In this document: positions 41,888 to 50,192 of the stretch, piece by piece
Numbering within the stretch: position 1 is the first letter of the stretch
Layout: every line of letters starts with the position of its first letter
Origin: Acidobacteriota bacterium
GTDB taxonomy: Bacteria > Acidobacteriota > Thermoanaerobaculia > Thermoanaerobaculales > Sulfomarinibacteraceae
Direction: 5' to 3'
Assembly: GCA_024641545.1 (NCBI GenBank)
Contig: JAHECW010000014.1
Span: 1-51,062, forward strand
DNA length: 51,062 nt
Notes under the pieces: generated by a model
What the model was told of the DNA's origin: nothing
What the model saw: only the letters and a program-made list of their open reading frames with translations
Databases searched by the model: none
Program-made: the position numbers and the translations under genes

Positions 41888-42333
41888 CCGAACAAAAGCA
41901 GTACTGCACGCTGAGGGTGGCCGATCTCCTTCTCGGCATCGAGGTCGGAGAGATTCAGGAGATCATCCGGGATACCTCGTTCATGCCGGTCCCGATGGCT
42001 CATCCGGCCATCAGGGGCCTCATCAACCTTCGCGGCCAGATCGTCACCGCGATTGACCTGCGACGACGCGCCGGACTCGCAACCAACGACGATGGGGCGG
42101 ATTACATGACCATGGTTCTCGGCACCGCCGAAGAACCACTCGCGCTCGTCGTCGACAGCGTCGGTGATGTCGTCGAGGTCGCCCCGGACACCTTCGAGTC
42201 CCCTCCCGATACCCTTCGAGGAGAGGCTCGTCGGATGATCGACGGCGCCTACAAGCTCGAGCGCGAGCTCCTGCTGGTGCTCAACCTCCGCGTCGTGCTG
42301 GACCTCCGCAGCGCCGCAGGAGAAAGCGCCTGA
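41884..42333 (+). CDS. cheW: CheW coupling protein
   Basis: The 149-residue protein is a single CheW domain ([20 protein letters not shown], ending with [12 protein letters not shown]). It contains the conserved [19 protein letters not shown] segment. It bridges receptors and CheA in the array. The start overlaps the cheA stop (ATGA), so translation is coupled. Confidence 0.96.
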   Translation: MTEQKQYCTLRVADLLLGIEVGEIQEIIRDTSFMPVPMAHPAIRGLINLRGQIVTAIDLRRRAGLATNDDGADYMTMVLGTAEEPLALVVDSVGDVVEVAPDTFESPPDTLRGEARRMIDGAYKLERELLLVLNLRVVLDLRSAAGESA

Positions 42334-42385
42334 TGACCCTGGGTTGCCGGAATCCGCCACTAGCCGGCCGCGGCGGGGGGCTTTG

Positions 42386-43654
42386 ATGCTCGATAATCTG
42401 AGGCTCACTCACAAGCTCTTGGCGCTCCCGATTCTGGCCGGCCTCGGTTTCACTCTCGTCTTTGCGGTTCTTCTCAACGGTGCGGCGCGATCAGCAGAGG
42501 TCCGACGATCGCTCGACACCGCCGAGCTTCGCCAGATCGTCACCTCCCAGGACCGGGCCGCATGGAAACACTTCGAGTCCGAGCTCGACCGGGCGGATCG
42601 AATCGATCGAACCGCGGTCCGGGCGGCCGCGGCCATCGTGATCGCGATACTCGTCGCGCTCGGGGCACTGACCCTGCTCATCAACCGTTACATGAGCCTG
42701 ATGCTGCGCCGGACCGTGGGAGTGCTCGAGCGGATCACCGCCGGCGATCTCACTCGTCGGATGAACGCCAACCGCAACGACGAGATCGGAACCGCCGGAA
42801 CCGCCCTCGACACGCTCTTTTCGACGTTTGAGGGAGTCGTCTACGCCTTTTCGGGCAACATCGCGGATCTCAACGAATCAGCCGACAAGCTCGCCTCAAC
42901 CAGCCAGGAGATGAGCTCCGCGGCGGAAGAGACGTCGAGTCAGGCAGCACTGGTTTCGGCGTCGGCGAAGCACGTCGATTCCAGCATCCAGAGTGTCGCG
43001 GTCGCCGTCGAACAGTTGACCGCAAGCGTGCGGGAGATCGCTTCAAACGCACACCGGGCATCACGGATCGCATCCGACGCCGTGGCCGCGACCGACCTCA
43101 CCAACGCCACGATCCGCTCTCTGGGAGACTCGAGCTCGGAGATCGGCGACGTCGTCAAGGTCATCACCTCGATCGCCGAACAGACCAACCTCCTCGCGCT
43201 CAACGCCACCATCGAGGCCGCGCGCGCCGGTGAAGCCGGAAGGGGCTTCGCGGTCGTCGCCAACGAGGTCAAGGAGCTCGCGAGAGAGACCGCTTCCGCC
43301 ACCGACGGCATCGTGCGACGAGTGGCCACGATCCAGAACGACACCGGCGAAAGCATCGATGCCATCTCCAGAATCGGCGCCATCGTCCGGACCATTCACG
43401 AAATCCAGACCACCATCGCGACGGCCGTGGAAGAACAATCCGCCACCGCCGTCGAGATCGGCAGGAACATCAGCGATGCTGCAGGCGGGAGTTCCGAGAT
43501 CGCGAGAAACGTAGCCGGGGTCGCGGCGGCCGCGCACGCGGCCTCCGCCGGTGCGGCCACGACCCTCGAAGCTGCAGTCCAGCTCGGCCGGACCGCCTCC
43601 GATCTCGAATTCGCCCTCAGCCACTTCAAATTCAACCCCACCGAGGAAAGGTGA
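42386..43654 (+). CDS. Chemoreceptor-like MCP with almost no sensor domain
   Basis: The 422-residue transducer has TM1 at about 10-30, only about 48 extracytoplasmic residues (31-78), TM2 at about 79-99, HAMP ([20 protein letters not shown]) and a full signalling domain with [20 protein letters not shown]. The tiny loop cannot hold a known ligand domain, so it may sense membrane state or a partner, or pass a cytoplasmic signal. ATG 42386 follows GGGGGG and starts just before TM1. It lies inside the che operon, 52 bp after cheW, and is followed directly by cheY. Confidence 0.93.
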   Translation: MLDNLRLTHKLLALPILAGLGFTLVFAVLLNGAARSAEVRRSLDTAELRQIVTSQDRAAWKHFESELDRADRIDRTAVRAAAAIVIAILVALGALTLLINRYMSLMLRRTVGVLERITAGDLTRRMNANRNDEIGTAGTALDTLFSTFEGVVYAFSGNIADLNESADKLASTSQEMSSAAEETSSQAALVSASAKHVDSSIQSVAVAVEQLTASVREIASNAHRASRIASDAVAATDLTNATIRSLGDSSSEIGDVVKVITSIAEQTNLLALNATIEAARAGEAGRGFAVVANEVKELARETASATDGIVRRVATIQNDTGESIDAISRIGAIVRTIHEIQTTIATAVEEQSATAVEIGRNISDAAGGSSEIARNVAGVAAAAHAASAGAATTLEAAVQLGRTASDLEFALSHFKFNPTEER

Positions 43655-43659
43655 AGGCG

Positions 43660-44043
43660 ATGAGAGCTCTGATTATCGACGACTCGCGTGCGATGAGGAC
43701 CATCCTGCGCGGCATTCTGGTGAGCCTCGATTTCGACGTCGTCGAGGCTGCTGATGGCCGCCAGGCAGTCGGCATCCTCACCGAGGATCACGATTTCGAC
43801 CTCGCTCTGGTTGACTGGAATCTGCCCGAAATGAGCGGCCTCGAGATCGTGACCGAGGTCCGGAAGAACCCTCGCCTGGCATCGCTGCCGCTCCTGATGG
43901 TCACCACCGAGACCGAGTTCGAACGCGTGGCACAGGCGCTTCAGGCTGGCGCCAACGAGTACATCATGAAACCATTCGACCGCGGCATGCTGTTGGACAA
44001 GCTCGTCATGCTGGGCATTCCCGTCGAAACAAAGAAAGCCTGA
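43660..44043 (+). CDS. cheY: CheY-type single-domain response regulator
   Basis: The 127-residue receiver has the acidic pair (IIDDSRAMR), phospho-acceptor Asp52 (LALVDWNLPEMSG), Thr in VTTETE and Lys in IMKPFDR. These are the complete CheY residue set. It should carry phosphate from CheA to the motor or pilus output. ATG 43660 gives the canonical MRALIIDDS start. GTG 43651, overlapping the mcp stop, is an alternative that would add three residues. Confidence 0.95.
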   Translation: MRALIIDDSRAMRTILRGILVSLDFDVVEAADGRQAVGILTEDHDFDLALVDWNLPEMSGLEIVTEVRKNPRLASLPLLMVTTETEFERVAQALQAGANEYIMKPFDRGMLLDKLVMLGIPVETKKA

Positions 44044-44054
44044 AGAGGAACCCT

Positions 44055-45107
44055 TTGCCCCCTATTCGAATCCTTGTGGTGGACGATGCCGTTGTCGCCC
44101 GCAGAGTCATTTCAGAGATCCTGAGCGAGGAGGACGGCCTGGAGGTCGTCGGCACCGCTCCCAACGGTCGAATCGCGCTCACCAAGATCGAACGTCTGAG
44201 ACCCGATCTCGTCACCCTCGACATCGACATGCCTGAACTCGACGGTATGGAGACCCTGGGTCTGATCAGATCCGACTTCCCCGGTGTCGACACGATCATG
44301 GTCAGCAACCTGACTCAGCGTGGCGCCCGGGTCACGGTCGACGCGCTCTTCATGGGAGCTGCCGACTATGTGACCAAAGCAACCCAGGCAAGTTCGCCGG
44401 ATGCAGCCCGGGATCACCTCAGACAACAGCTCATTCCCAAGATCCGCGCCCTCTATCTCGGTCGTCAAGGAGGCATCAAGCCGAGCCGAACCCCGGTCCC
44501 GACCACCGCCGCGGCCGGTCGTCCGAGAAAGGTCGGGGTCGTCGCCATCGGCGCGTCAACCGGCGGTCCAAACGCCCTGGCGGAAGTTCTCAGGCACATT
44601 CCGAGGGGTTTTCTGGCGCCCATCGTCATCGTTCAACACATGCCGAAGAACTTCACGGCGTTTCTCGCCGAACGACTGAACAGCCGTTGCGAGCTCACCG
44701 TTCGAGAAGCGCAGGAGGGATCGCTGCTCACACCCGGGAGCGCATGGATCGCCCCGGGCGATCTTCACATCAAGGTGCGGCAGAGCGGCGGCAAGATGCA
44801 CCTCGTCACCGACGACGGCCCTCTGGTGAACTCCTGTCGACCTTCGGTCGATGTCCTCTTCGATTCCGTCGCGAAGTGCTACGACGCATCCACCCTGGCG
44901 GTGGTGCTCACCGGGATGGGCCAGGACGGCCTCGAAGGGTGCCGCGCCATCGTCTCGGCGGGCGGTCGGATCGTGGTTCAGGACCAGTCGACGAGTGTTG
45001 TCTGGGGCATGCCGGGTCATGTGGCGAACCAGGGTCTCGCGGAGGCCGTGCTTCCGTGCAGCGAGATCGGAGCCGAAATCATCCGGCGGGTCGGATTCCG
45101 AACATGA
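44055..45107 (+). CDS. cheB: CheB methylesterase/glutamine deamidase
   Basis: The 350-residue protein has a receiver (Asp56 in VTLDIDMPELDG) and a C-terminal esterase with Ser168 (IGASTGGPNA), His195 (VQHMPKNF) and Asp291 (GMGQDGLEG). It removes methyl groups from chemoreceptors when phosphorylated. The start is TTG at 44055, supported by AGAGGAA 5 nt upstream and the PPIRILVVDDA beginning. It overlaps cheR by ATGA. Confidence 0.96.
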   Translation: MPPIRILVVDDAVVARRVISEILSEEDGLEVVGTAPNGRIALTKIERLRPDLVTLDIDMPELDGMETLGLIRSDFPGVDTIMVSNLTQRGARVTVDALFMGAADYVTKATQASSPDAARDHLRQQLIPKIRALYLGRQGGIKPSRTPVPTTAAAGRPRKVGVVAIGASTGGPNALAEVLRHIPRGFLAPIVIVQHMPKNFTAFLAERLNSRCELTVREAQEGSLLTPGSAWIAPGDLHIKVRQSGGKMHLVTDDGPLVNSCRPSVDVLFDSVAKCYDASTLAVVLTGMGQDGLEGCRAIVSAGGRIVVQDQSTSVVWGMPGHVANQGLAEAVLPCSEIGAEIIRRVGFRT

Positions 45108-45973
45108 AGAAAGAGACCCACGGGATCCAGTTTCCAGAGCCCATCGACGGGTCCGATTTCGACTACATCAGGGACCTTGTCAAGGACCACACCTCCATCG
45201 CCCTCGACAACTCCAAGGTGTACCTGGTCAATGCCCGACTCCTCCCGGTCGCTCGCGATGCAGGAATCGAGTCCGTCGTGGCGCTGATCAGGCACCTCCG
45301 GTCGCGACCGTTCGGCGACCTCCACTACAGGACGGTGGAGGCCATCGTCACCACCGAGACATCTTTCTTTCGCGATTTCTTTCCGTTCGAGGCTCTGCGC
45401 CAGGAGGTCATTCCGGAGATCATTGCCGAGCAACGCGGCGGGAGTCGGAGCCTGACCATCTGGTCGGCAGGTTGTTCAAGCGGCCAGGAACCCTACAGCA
45501 TCGCCATGATCCTCCGCGAGGCCTTTCCGCAGCTCGCGACCTGGAGCACCCGAATTCTCGCCAGCGATGTCTCGCGGGCGATGCTGGAGAAATCGAAGGC
45601 CGGCGTCTACTCTCAAACCGAAATCAATCGTGGTCTGCCCGCCTCTCTGTTGGTGAAGTACTTCCGCCAGAACCAAACCAGCTGGACGCTCAACGACGAG
45701 GTCCGTAACATGGTCAGTTTCTTTCATCACAATCTCACCCGGGATCTGCCCGTTCTTCCACCGGTGGACATCCTCGCCATGCGCAATGTGCTGATCTACT
45801 TCGATGTCGAAACCAAACGCCTGGTCCTCGATCGGATACGGCGATATCTCCGCCCCGGCGGTCTCTTGATTCTCGGCACCGCGGAAACCACCCTCAATCT
45901 TGACGAGCGGTTCGAAAGGGTTCGGTTCGGTCGGGCGGTCTTTTACCGCGTCAGGAATTCGGAGACACGATGA
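45104..45973 (+). CDS. cheR: CheR chemoreceptor methyltransferase
   Basis: The 289-residue enzyme methylates receptor glutamates with S-adenosylmethionine. The N-terminal helical domain (VEAIVTTETSFFRDFFPF) and the SAM-binding domain (LTIWSAGCSSGQEPYSIAMI, ILASDVSRAML) are clear. The late motif DILAMRNVLIYFD is also typical. No C-terminal TPR or pentapeptide-binding insertion is obvious. It overlaps both neighbours, cheB and cheX. Confidence 0.96.
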   Translation: MKKETHGIQFPEPIDGSDFDYIRDLVKDHTSIALDNSKVYLVNARLLPVARDAGIESVVALIRHLRSRPFGDLHYRTVEAIVTTETSFFRDFFPFEALRQEVIPEIIAEQRGGSRSLTIWSAGCSSGQEPYSIAMILREAFPQLATWSTRILASDVSRAMLEKSKAGVYSQTEINRGLPASLLVKYFRQNQTSWTLNDEVRNMVSFFHHNLTRDLPVLPPVDILAMRNVLIYFDVETKRLVLDRIRRYLRPGGLLILGTAETTLNLDERFERVRFGRAVFYRVRNSETR

Positions 45974-46419
45974 AACCCAACGAAACCCAGATCCGGTCAA
46001 TCGTTCAAAGCGTGTGGTCGACCCAGCTCGGCCTCGAAATCCAGGACGCCGAGGGGCCGGCGCCGCCCGGGCCCGGTCGGAACATGACCGCCGCCATCAA
46101 CATCAGCGGGGACTTCCACGGCGGCATCAGGCTCGAATGCAGCCGGGTCATCATTCAGCGCGCCGCCTCTGTCATGTTCGATCTCCCGACGGACAAGCTG
46201 ACCGATGATGACGAACGAGATGTCATCGGCGAATTGGCCAACGTCGTCGCCGGCAACGTCAAAGCACTGGTCCCCGGCAGCAACTCAATCTCGTTGCCGA
46301 CCATCGTCGAGGGGTCCGACTACCGGGTCTCGGCGCTCGACGTCAAGACCAGCGATGACTTCAGCTTCACCATGGAGGGTGAATGGATGACCGTGACGGT
46401 GATGGAGCACCGAAGCTGA
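45970..46419 (+). CDS. cheX: CheX-type CheY-P phosphatase
   Basis: The 149-residue protein has the CheC/CheX/FliY-family catalytic pair Glu88-x2-Asn91 in IGELANVVAGNVK, in a fold starting MTAAINISGDFHGGIRLECS. Such proteins dephosphorylate CheY-P and replace CheZ outside Proteobacteria. A single ExxN motif and this length fit CheX rather than CheC. It closes the che operon, overlapping cheR (ATGA). It converges with a second operon that also encodes a CheX-like domain. Confidence 0.9.
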   Translation: MKPNETQIRSIVQSVWSTQLGLEIQDAEGPAPPGPGRNMTAAINISGDFHGGIRLECSRVIIQRAASVMFDLPTDKLTDDDERDVIGELANVVAGNVKALVPGSNSISLPTIVEGSDYRVSALDVKTSDDFSFTMEGEWMTVTVMEHRS

Positions 46420-46489
46420 GGTTCCTGTTCGGGGTCAGGACACAAGGGACTTTTGTCGCGCAACCGGACGCGGGTCGCGCGCTCCACGA

Positions 46490-46684
46490 TCAGTCGCCGG
46501 AGTCGTCGCCTCCGATGATCCGCTTTCGAGGCACGACGGGTTTGGGTTTTCCGTCCCAGCAGAAGGTGCTGAAGATCCGACCGATGGGATGAAGCAGGAA
46601 GCGGCGGTCGTCATTCTGGCTGTAATCCCACTTCGTATCCTCGAGCTTTTCGGCCAGGCTGTCGTCTTTCCACTTGTCACTCAC
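46490..46684 (-). CDS. Small 64-residue protein at the end of the DUF4388/V4R operon
   Basis: The start is GTG 46684, overlapping the TGA of the upstream gene (46681-46683) as GTGA, and the stop is TGA 46490-46492. The product is soluble and charged (SDKWKDDSLAEKLEDTKWDY, then RRFLLHPIGRIFSTFCWDG and a basic VPRKRIIGG). No family is recognised. The stop-start overlap is the best evidence that it is a real gene. Confidence 0.65.
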   Translation of the reverse strand: MSDKWKDDSLAEKLEDTKWDYSQNDDRRFLLHPIGRIFSTFCWDGKPKPVVPRKRIIGGDDSGD

Positions 46685-48792
46685 GGGGACGCTCCATACC
46701 CGCCGGAGGCGAGAATCGAAGTCACAAGCTCGTGGTCGGGAGTTCCGGGCACCGCGATCGTCAGTTTCGACACCCGCTCTTCGGTGGCCACAATGAAGAC
46801 GCACGACTCCCGCGGCTCACTCGCGCAACTGATTTCACGCGCCGCCAGAGTCCGCCCCGACAGGTAGGTCAAGACCGCCGAGTGGAAACCGGACAGAATT
46901 GGGCACGCACCGCCGGAGACCGCGACAAAATGACCGGGGAACGGGCTGTCGCGGTGAAGGATCACGATGATTCCCGCGTCGCGCCGGCTCAGATCGGCGT
47001 CGAAACTCCCGAGGCCGAGGACACCCAGCGACGATGACAGCAGTTCGAGCGCCATCTGGGTTTCCATCTCCCGCAGCGTCTTGCCGTACTCTCTTTGGAC
47101 GTGTTGTTCGAGACGGAATGCGTGCCGGATGCCCCATTTCCGACCGAGTTCCCGGAGTAACTCGTGGTGTCGAAAACCCATGTGCTTGGTGAAAACGCTC
47201 TCAAATGCGTCAAGAAAGTCCTCATTGGCGAGCACCACTCGGCCGTGGCCGGCATCACGCAGCGCCCCGGAGAGGGGGTCTCTCTCGAGCACCGGGGCCA
47301 GACTCTCGCTGAGGTCGCGAAGCCTCGCCAGGGTCACGATGAACCCGCCGTCCACCACACGACGAACGAGGTTGATCCGCCACATGCCGCCGTGGTGACC
47401 CGACCAGGCCTCGAACTCGGTGCTCGCAGAACTCCGATCCTCGATGGGCATCCGCGCCAGCGACTTGAGCACCACCTCGGCAACCGCCGCGGCCTCATCG
47501 GTCAGCAGGCTGAGAAAGAGGCGCCCCGTGACGGTCTCCGAATCGAGGTGGTTGACCCGCAGCCCGTACGGCGCATACGACTCGACCCGAAGGTCGCCGT
47601 CGAGCAGGAGACAGCCCTCGGGGAGGCTGCCCCGCACCACCGGCTGTCTCGTTCGGCTCCCGGTCTGGGTTTCGCCGGCGGAATCACCATCCCTGGGCTC
47701 CCGAAAACCGACAAACCCCAACCGCTCCATCCGATCCTGCCAGGGGGTGAACAGCTCGGCGAGTCGTTTCTTGGTGAATCGCCAGGCAAGAGCCTCCTCC
47801 ATCCGCGAGAAGAAGCGAAGAATCCACGTGCTGACGAACCCGGCGAAATCTTCCGGACCGCCGTGGAGGTCCCAGCCCGGCTCGAGAGTGATCTCGCCGG
47901 CCGAACCCAGTCTGATGCCGCCAAGCTGCCCTGATTCCCTGACGAGCTCGTCTCGAATGGTCTCGAGCCGTTCGAGCACCAGATTGACCTCCATGTGATT
48001 GGAGGCGTAGGACACCACCGTGTTGAGCATGGTGAGCGCGGTGTCCAGGGTCTGAAGAAGGACGATCGTCTCCGTGTCCTCCTTCGAAGCCGCCCGCCGT
48101 TCGTCAAGCCGACGCATGGCCTCGAGCAGCAGCTCGGAGGGTGACATGCAGAATTTCGGTTCCACGTCGACTGATCCGAAGTCGGCCTCGAAGGTCCCGG
48201 TCTCCCAGGTCGCAATCTCGTAGACCGCTTCTTTTCCTTCGAGTCCACCCTGGATCTCGGCGCCGATGACCTGGCCGTCCTGCAGCCACAGACGGCCTCT
48301 TTCATTCTCGTGTTGGAACGAGACGGCGCCGCTGCGCCGGCCGACTTCCGCGGTCTGGAGGAGATCGGCGACCGAGAGCTGAGACATGGTGCCGAAGAGC
48401 GCCTGATCATGGCGGTGCTTGTCGATTGCGAGCTTGGTTGTGAGGGTGACTTCCTCATCGTCATAGGGCGGGGCAACCACCCCGAGCAGCCCGAGACGCA
48501 GCGCCCGCCGCCGTTCCTCGGCGCCGGCGCTGGCGATGACAACCAGGGGAATCTGTTCCATCAGCGGATTCGACTCGAGCAGCCGAATCAGGATCGAGTC
48601 GCCGCTCTCCATGTCCCGCAGCGGCGTCAGAATCGCGTCGGGAAGGTCGAACTGGCGCTCGCGGATCACGAACTCGGCGTCTTCGAGGGTTGTCATGCTG
48701 GCGACCTCGAAGTCCGACTGACGCAGAGCCTCGCTCACCCGTCGGGCTATCACCAGGTCGGAGTGCACAACGTAGGCGAGGTCGCGCTTCAC
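46681..48792 (-). CDS. Pseudo-receiver, DUF4388 (PATAN) and V4R-domain signalling protein
   Basis: The 703-residue cytosolic protein has a receiver-like N-terminus (1-125, LAYVVHSDLVIARRVSEALR). The usual phospho-Asp position reads AILTPLRD, so it is probably not phosphorylated. DUF4388/PATAN spans 133-208 (LSVADLLQTAEVGRRSGAVS, LWLQDGQVIGAEI, ETGTFEADFG). A middle region of about 350 residues with helices and a PAS-like part (PEGCLLLDGDLRVESYAPYG) follows. The C-terminus resembles the 4-vinyl-reductase (V4R) small-molecule-binding domain (TYLSGRTLAAREISCASEPR-ESCVF). The start is GTG 48792. It is co-oriented with the MshEN-CheX gene, 67 bp downstream of it. Confidence 0.8.
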   Translation of the reverse strand: MKRDLAYVVHSDLVIARRVSEALRQSDFEVASMTTLEDAEFVIRERQFDLPDAILTPLRDMESGDSILIRLLESNPLMEQIPLVVIASAGAEERRRALRLGLLGVVAPPYDDEEVTLTTKLAIDKHRHDQALFGTMSQLSVADLLQTAEVGRRSGAVSFQHENERGRLWLQDGQVIGAEIQGGLEGKEAVYEIATWETGTFEADFGSVDVEPKFCMSPSELLLEAMRRLDERRAASKEDTETIVLLQTLDTALTMLNTVVSYASNHMEVNLVLERLETIRDELVRESGQLGGIRLGSAGEITLEPGWDLHGGPEDFAGFVSTWILRFFSRMEEALAWRFTKKRLAELFTPWQDRMERLGFVGFREPRDGDSAGETQTGSRTRQPVVRGSLPEGCLLLDGDLRVESYAPYGLRVNHLDSETVTGRLFLSLLTDEAAAVAEVVLKSLARMPIEDRSSASTEFEAWSGHHGGMWRINLVRRVVDGGFIVTLARLRDLSESLAPVLERDPLSGALRDAGHGRVVLANEDFLDAFESVFTKHMGFRHHELLRELGRKWGIRHAFRLEQHVQREYGKTLREMETQMALELLSSSLGVLGLGSFDADLSRRDAGIIVILHRDSPFPGHFVAVSGGACPILSGFHSAVLTYLSGRTLAAREISCASEPRESCVFIVATEERVSKLTIAVPGTPDHELVTSILASGGYGASP

Positions 48793-48859
48793 GAGTCGAC
48801 CCTCGGAGACCCGCCACCGGTCAGCGCGGGGACCGTCGCCTCAGAGCGAGACACGAGCC

Positions 48860-49723
48860 TCATTTCACGTCCATTCCGGCGCAGAAGATCCAAATCTCGA
48901 ACTCGACGTCGGCCGAAGCGACCACCGCCCGGACCGCGGGTGCGGCGGTCGTCACCAGATCGCCGCCGCCCGACCACGACGGGGGCTCCGGCCTCAGGAG
49001 CTTTCCGAGTTGCTCGATCCGGGTGCAGGCGTTGCCGCCGATGAGATTGATCACCTCACACACCGCGTCCGGCTCGGCCTCGGCGCCGGGCTCGACCGAG
49101 AATCCGAGCATGCCGCGTGCGACCTCCGCGACCAACGCGGGCGGCAGATCCACCACGATGGTGTAGTCCCCATCGCCGACGATCCGCTGCGAAAAACGCT
49201 GGCGGCCCGGGGCGAGCGCGGCGGTTGCAACAGAGACCGAGTTCAGTTTGACCGGACGACCGGTGACACGGGCGATATGGAAGGCGGTGAGCTCGACGCA
49301 CGCGCTCACCGTTTCCGAATCGGGCAGGTGCTGCATCGCTTCACGGATCTCCTGATCCGCTGCACTTTCCAGGGATCGATAATCCGCGAGATTGGCCCCG
49401 ATCTCCTCCTCGCTGAGGTGCCCGCCCTCCACGAGTGCGGCCCCGATCCGAAGCCAACTCGATCTCTGTTTGTTCTGCAGGCGTTGAATCTGCTCGCGAC
49501 TGAGACCGCCGGTCTCCTCGAGGATGACCTCGATCGGTGCATCCGACATGCGGTAGTGAACCATGATCGAGTTTGCCCGACTCCGTTCGATCAAACCCTC
49601 CTGAACCGCAAGCTCGGGCAGGCTGAGGTTCGAACGACGCTGCCGATCAAGGGCGTCGAGCAACGCCTCACGAGTGATCGCCGCCTTGGCGAGGAGGTAC
49701 TGGCCGAAGAACATTGTCGCCAT
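48860..49723 (-). CDS. MshEN-like tetra-repeat fused to a CheX-like domain
   Basis: The 287-residue protein has an unusual plan. Residues 5-115 hold four copies of a 24-residue pattern, starting at 5, 34, 63 and 92, an exact 29-residue period. The best copies are FFGQYLLAKAAITREALLDA (5-24, then LDRQ) and RIGAALVEGGHLSEEEIGAN (92-111). The pattern matches the MshEN/GspE N-terminal motif, which binds cyclic di-GMP in pilus ATPases such as MshE. Residues about 130-287 are CheX-like with Glu223-x2-Asn226 (CEVINLIGGN). ATG 49723 has GGAGG 5 nt upstream. It follows the CheY-like gene by 10 bp. A CheY-P phosphatase or binding protein under second-messenger control is a reasonable guess. Confidence 0.82.
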   Translation of the reverse strand: MATMFFGQYLLAKAAITREALLDALDRQRRSNLSLPELAVQEGLIERSRANSIMVHYRMSDAPIEVILEETGGLSREQIQRLQNKQRSSWLRIGAALVEGGHLSEEEIGANLADYRSLESAADQEIREAMQHLPDSETVSACVELTAFHIARVTGRPVKLNSVSVATAALAPGRQRFSQRIVGDGDYTIVVDLPPALVAEVARGMLGFSVEPGAEAEPDAVCEVINLIGGNACTRIEQLGKLLRPEPPSWSGGGDLVTTAAPAVRAVVASADVEFEIWIFCAGMDVK

Positions 49724-49733
49724 CTCAACCTCC

Positions 49734-50105
49734 TCACGCGGGTCCGTCGACGCCGCGCATGAATTCAAGAAAATCATCACGGGTGAACGGTTTCTGCAGA
49801 AAACTCCTGGCCCCGGTGGTCAGGCACTCGTGGATGGCATCCTCCGTTCCGAGCGAGGAAATCATCACGACGCACGCATCCGGATCGATGGCGAGAATCT
49901 GCGCAAGAGTCTCGACCCCGGACTGCCCCGGCATGATGAGATCGAGCAGGACGATGTCGGGGCGGATCTCACCAAACCGCTGGACGGCGCGCCGGCCATC
50001 GCGCTCGGATGCGACGACGTCGAACTCCGAGTCTTCGAGATATGCGGCGATGATGGTCAAAATGGCGGCAGAGTCATCCACCGTCATCACGCTGGCCCTA
50101 GCCAT
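49734..50105 (-). CDS. CheY-like response regulator
   Basis: The 123-residue single receiver has the acidic pair (TVDDSAAIL), phospho-Asp at about 55 (DIVLLDLIMPGQSG), Ser in ISSLGTED and Lys in LQKPFTR. It is close to CheY in type but distinct from the cheY of the facing operon. GGGAGG precedes ATG 50105 by 5 nt. It is encoded directly before the MshEN-CheX protein, its likely partner. Confidence 0.94.
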   Translation of the reverse strand: MARASVMTVDDSAAILTIIAAYLEDSEFDVVASERDGRRAVQRFGEIRPDIVLLDLIMPGQSGVETLAQILAIDPDACVVMISSLGTEDAIHECLTTGARSFLQKPFTRDDFLEFMRGVDGPA

Positions 50106-50192
50106 CGTGGCCTCCCTTCCGACGCAGCCCGTCGGAACACTCCCTCAGCGTGCCCGGACGGCACAGCCAGACACCTTGGTACGAAGCCCCGG

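Noticed and set aside
46420-46489. Inverted-repeat element at the convergent cheX end
   Set aside because: The AATTCTCAATT family is absent here. Only a short imperfect dyad around GACACAAGGGACTTTTGTC is seen, without a U tract.
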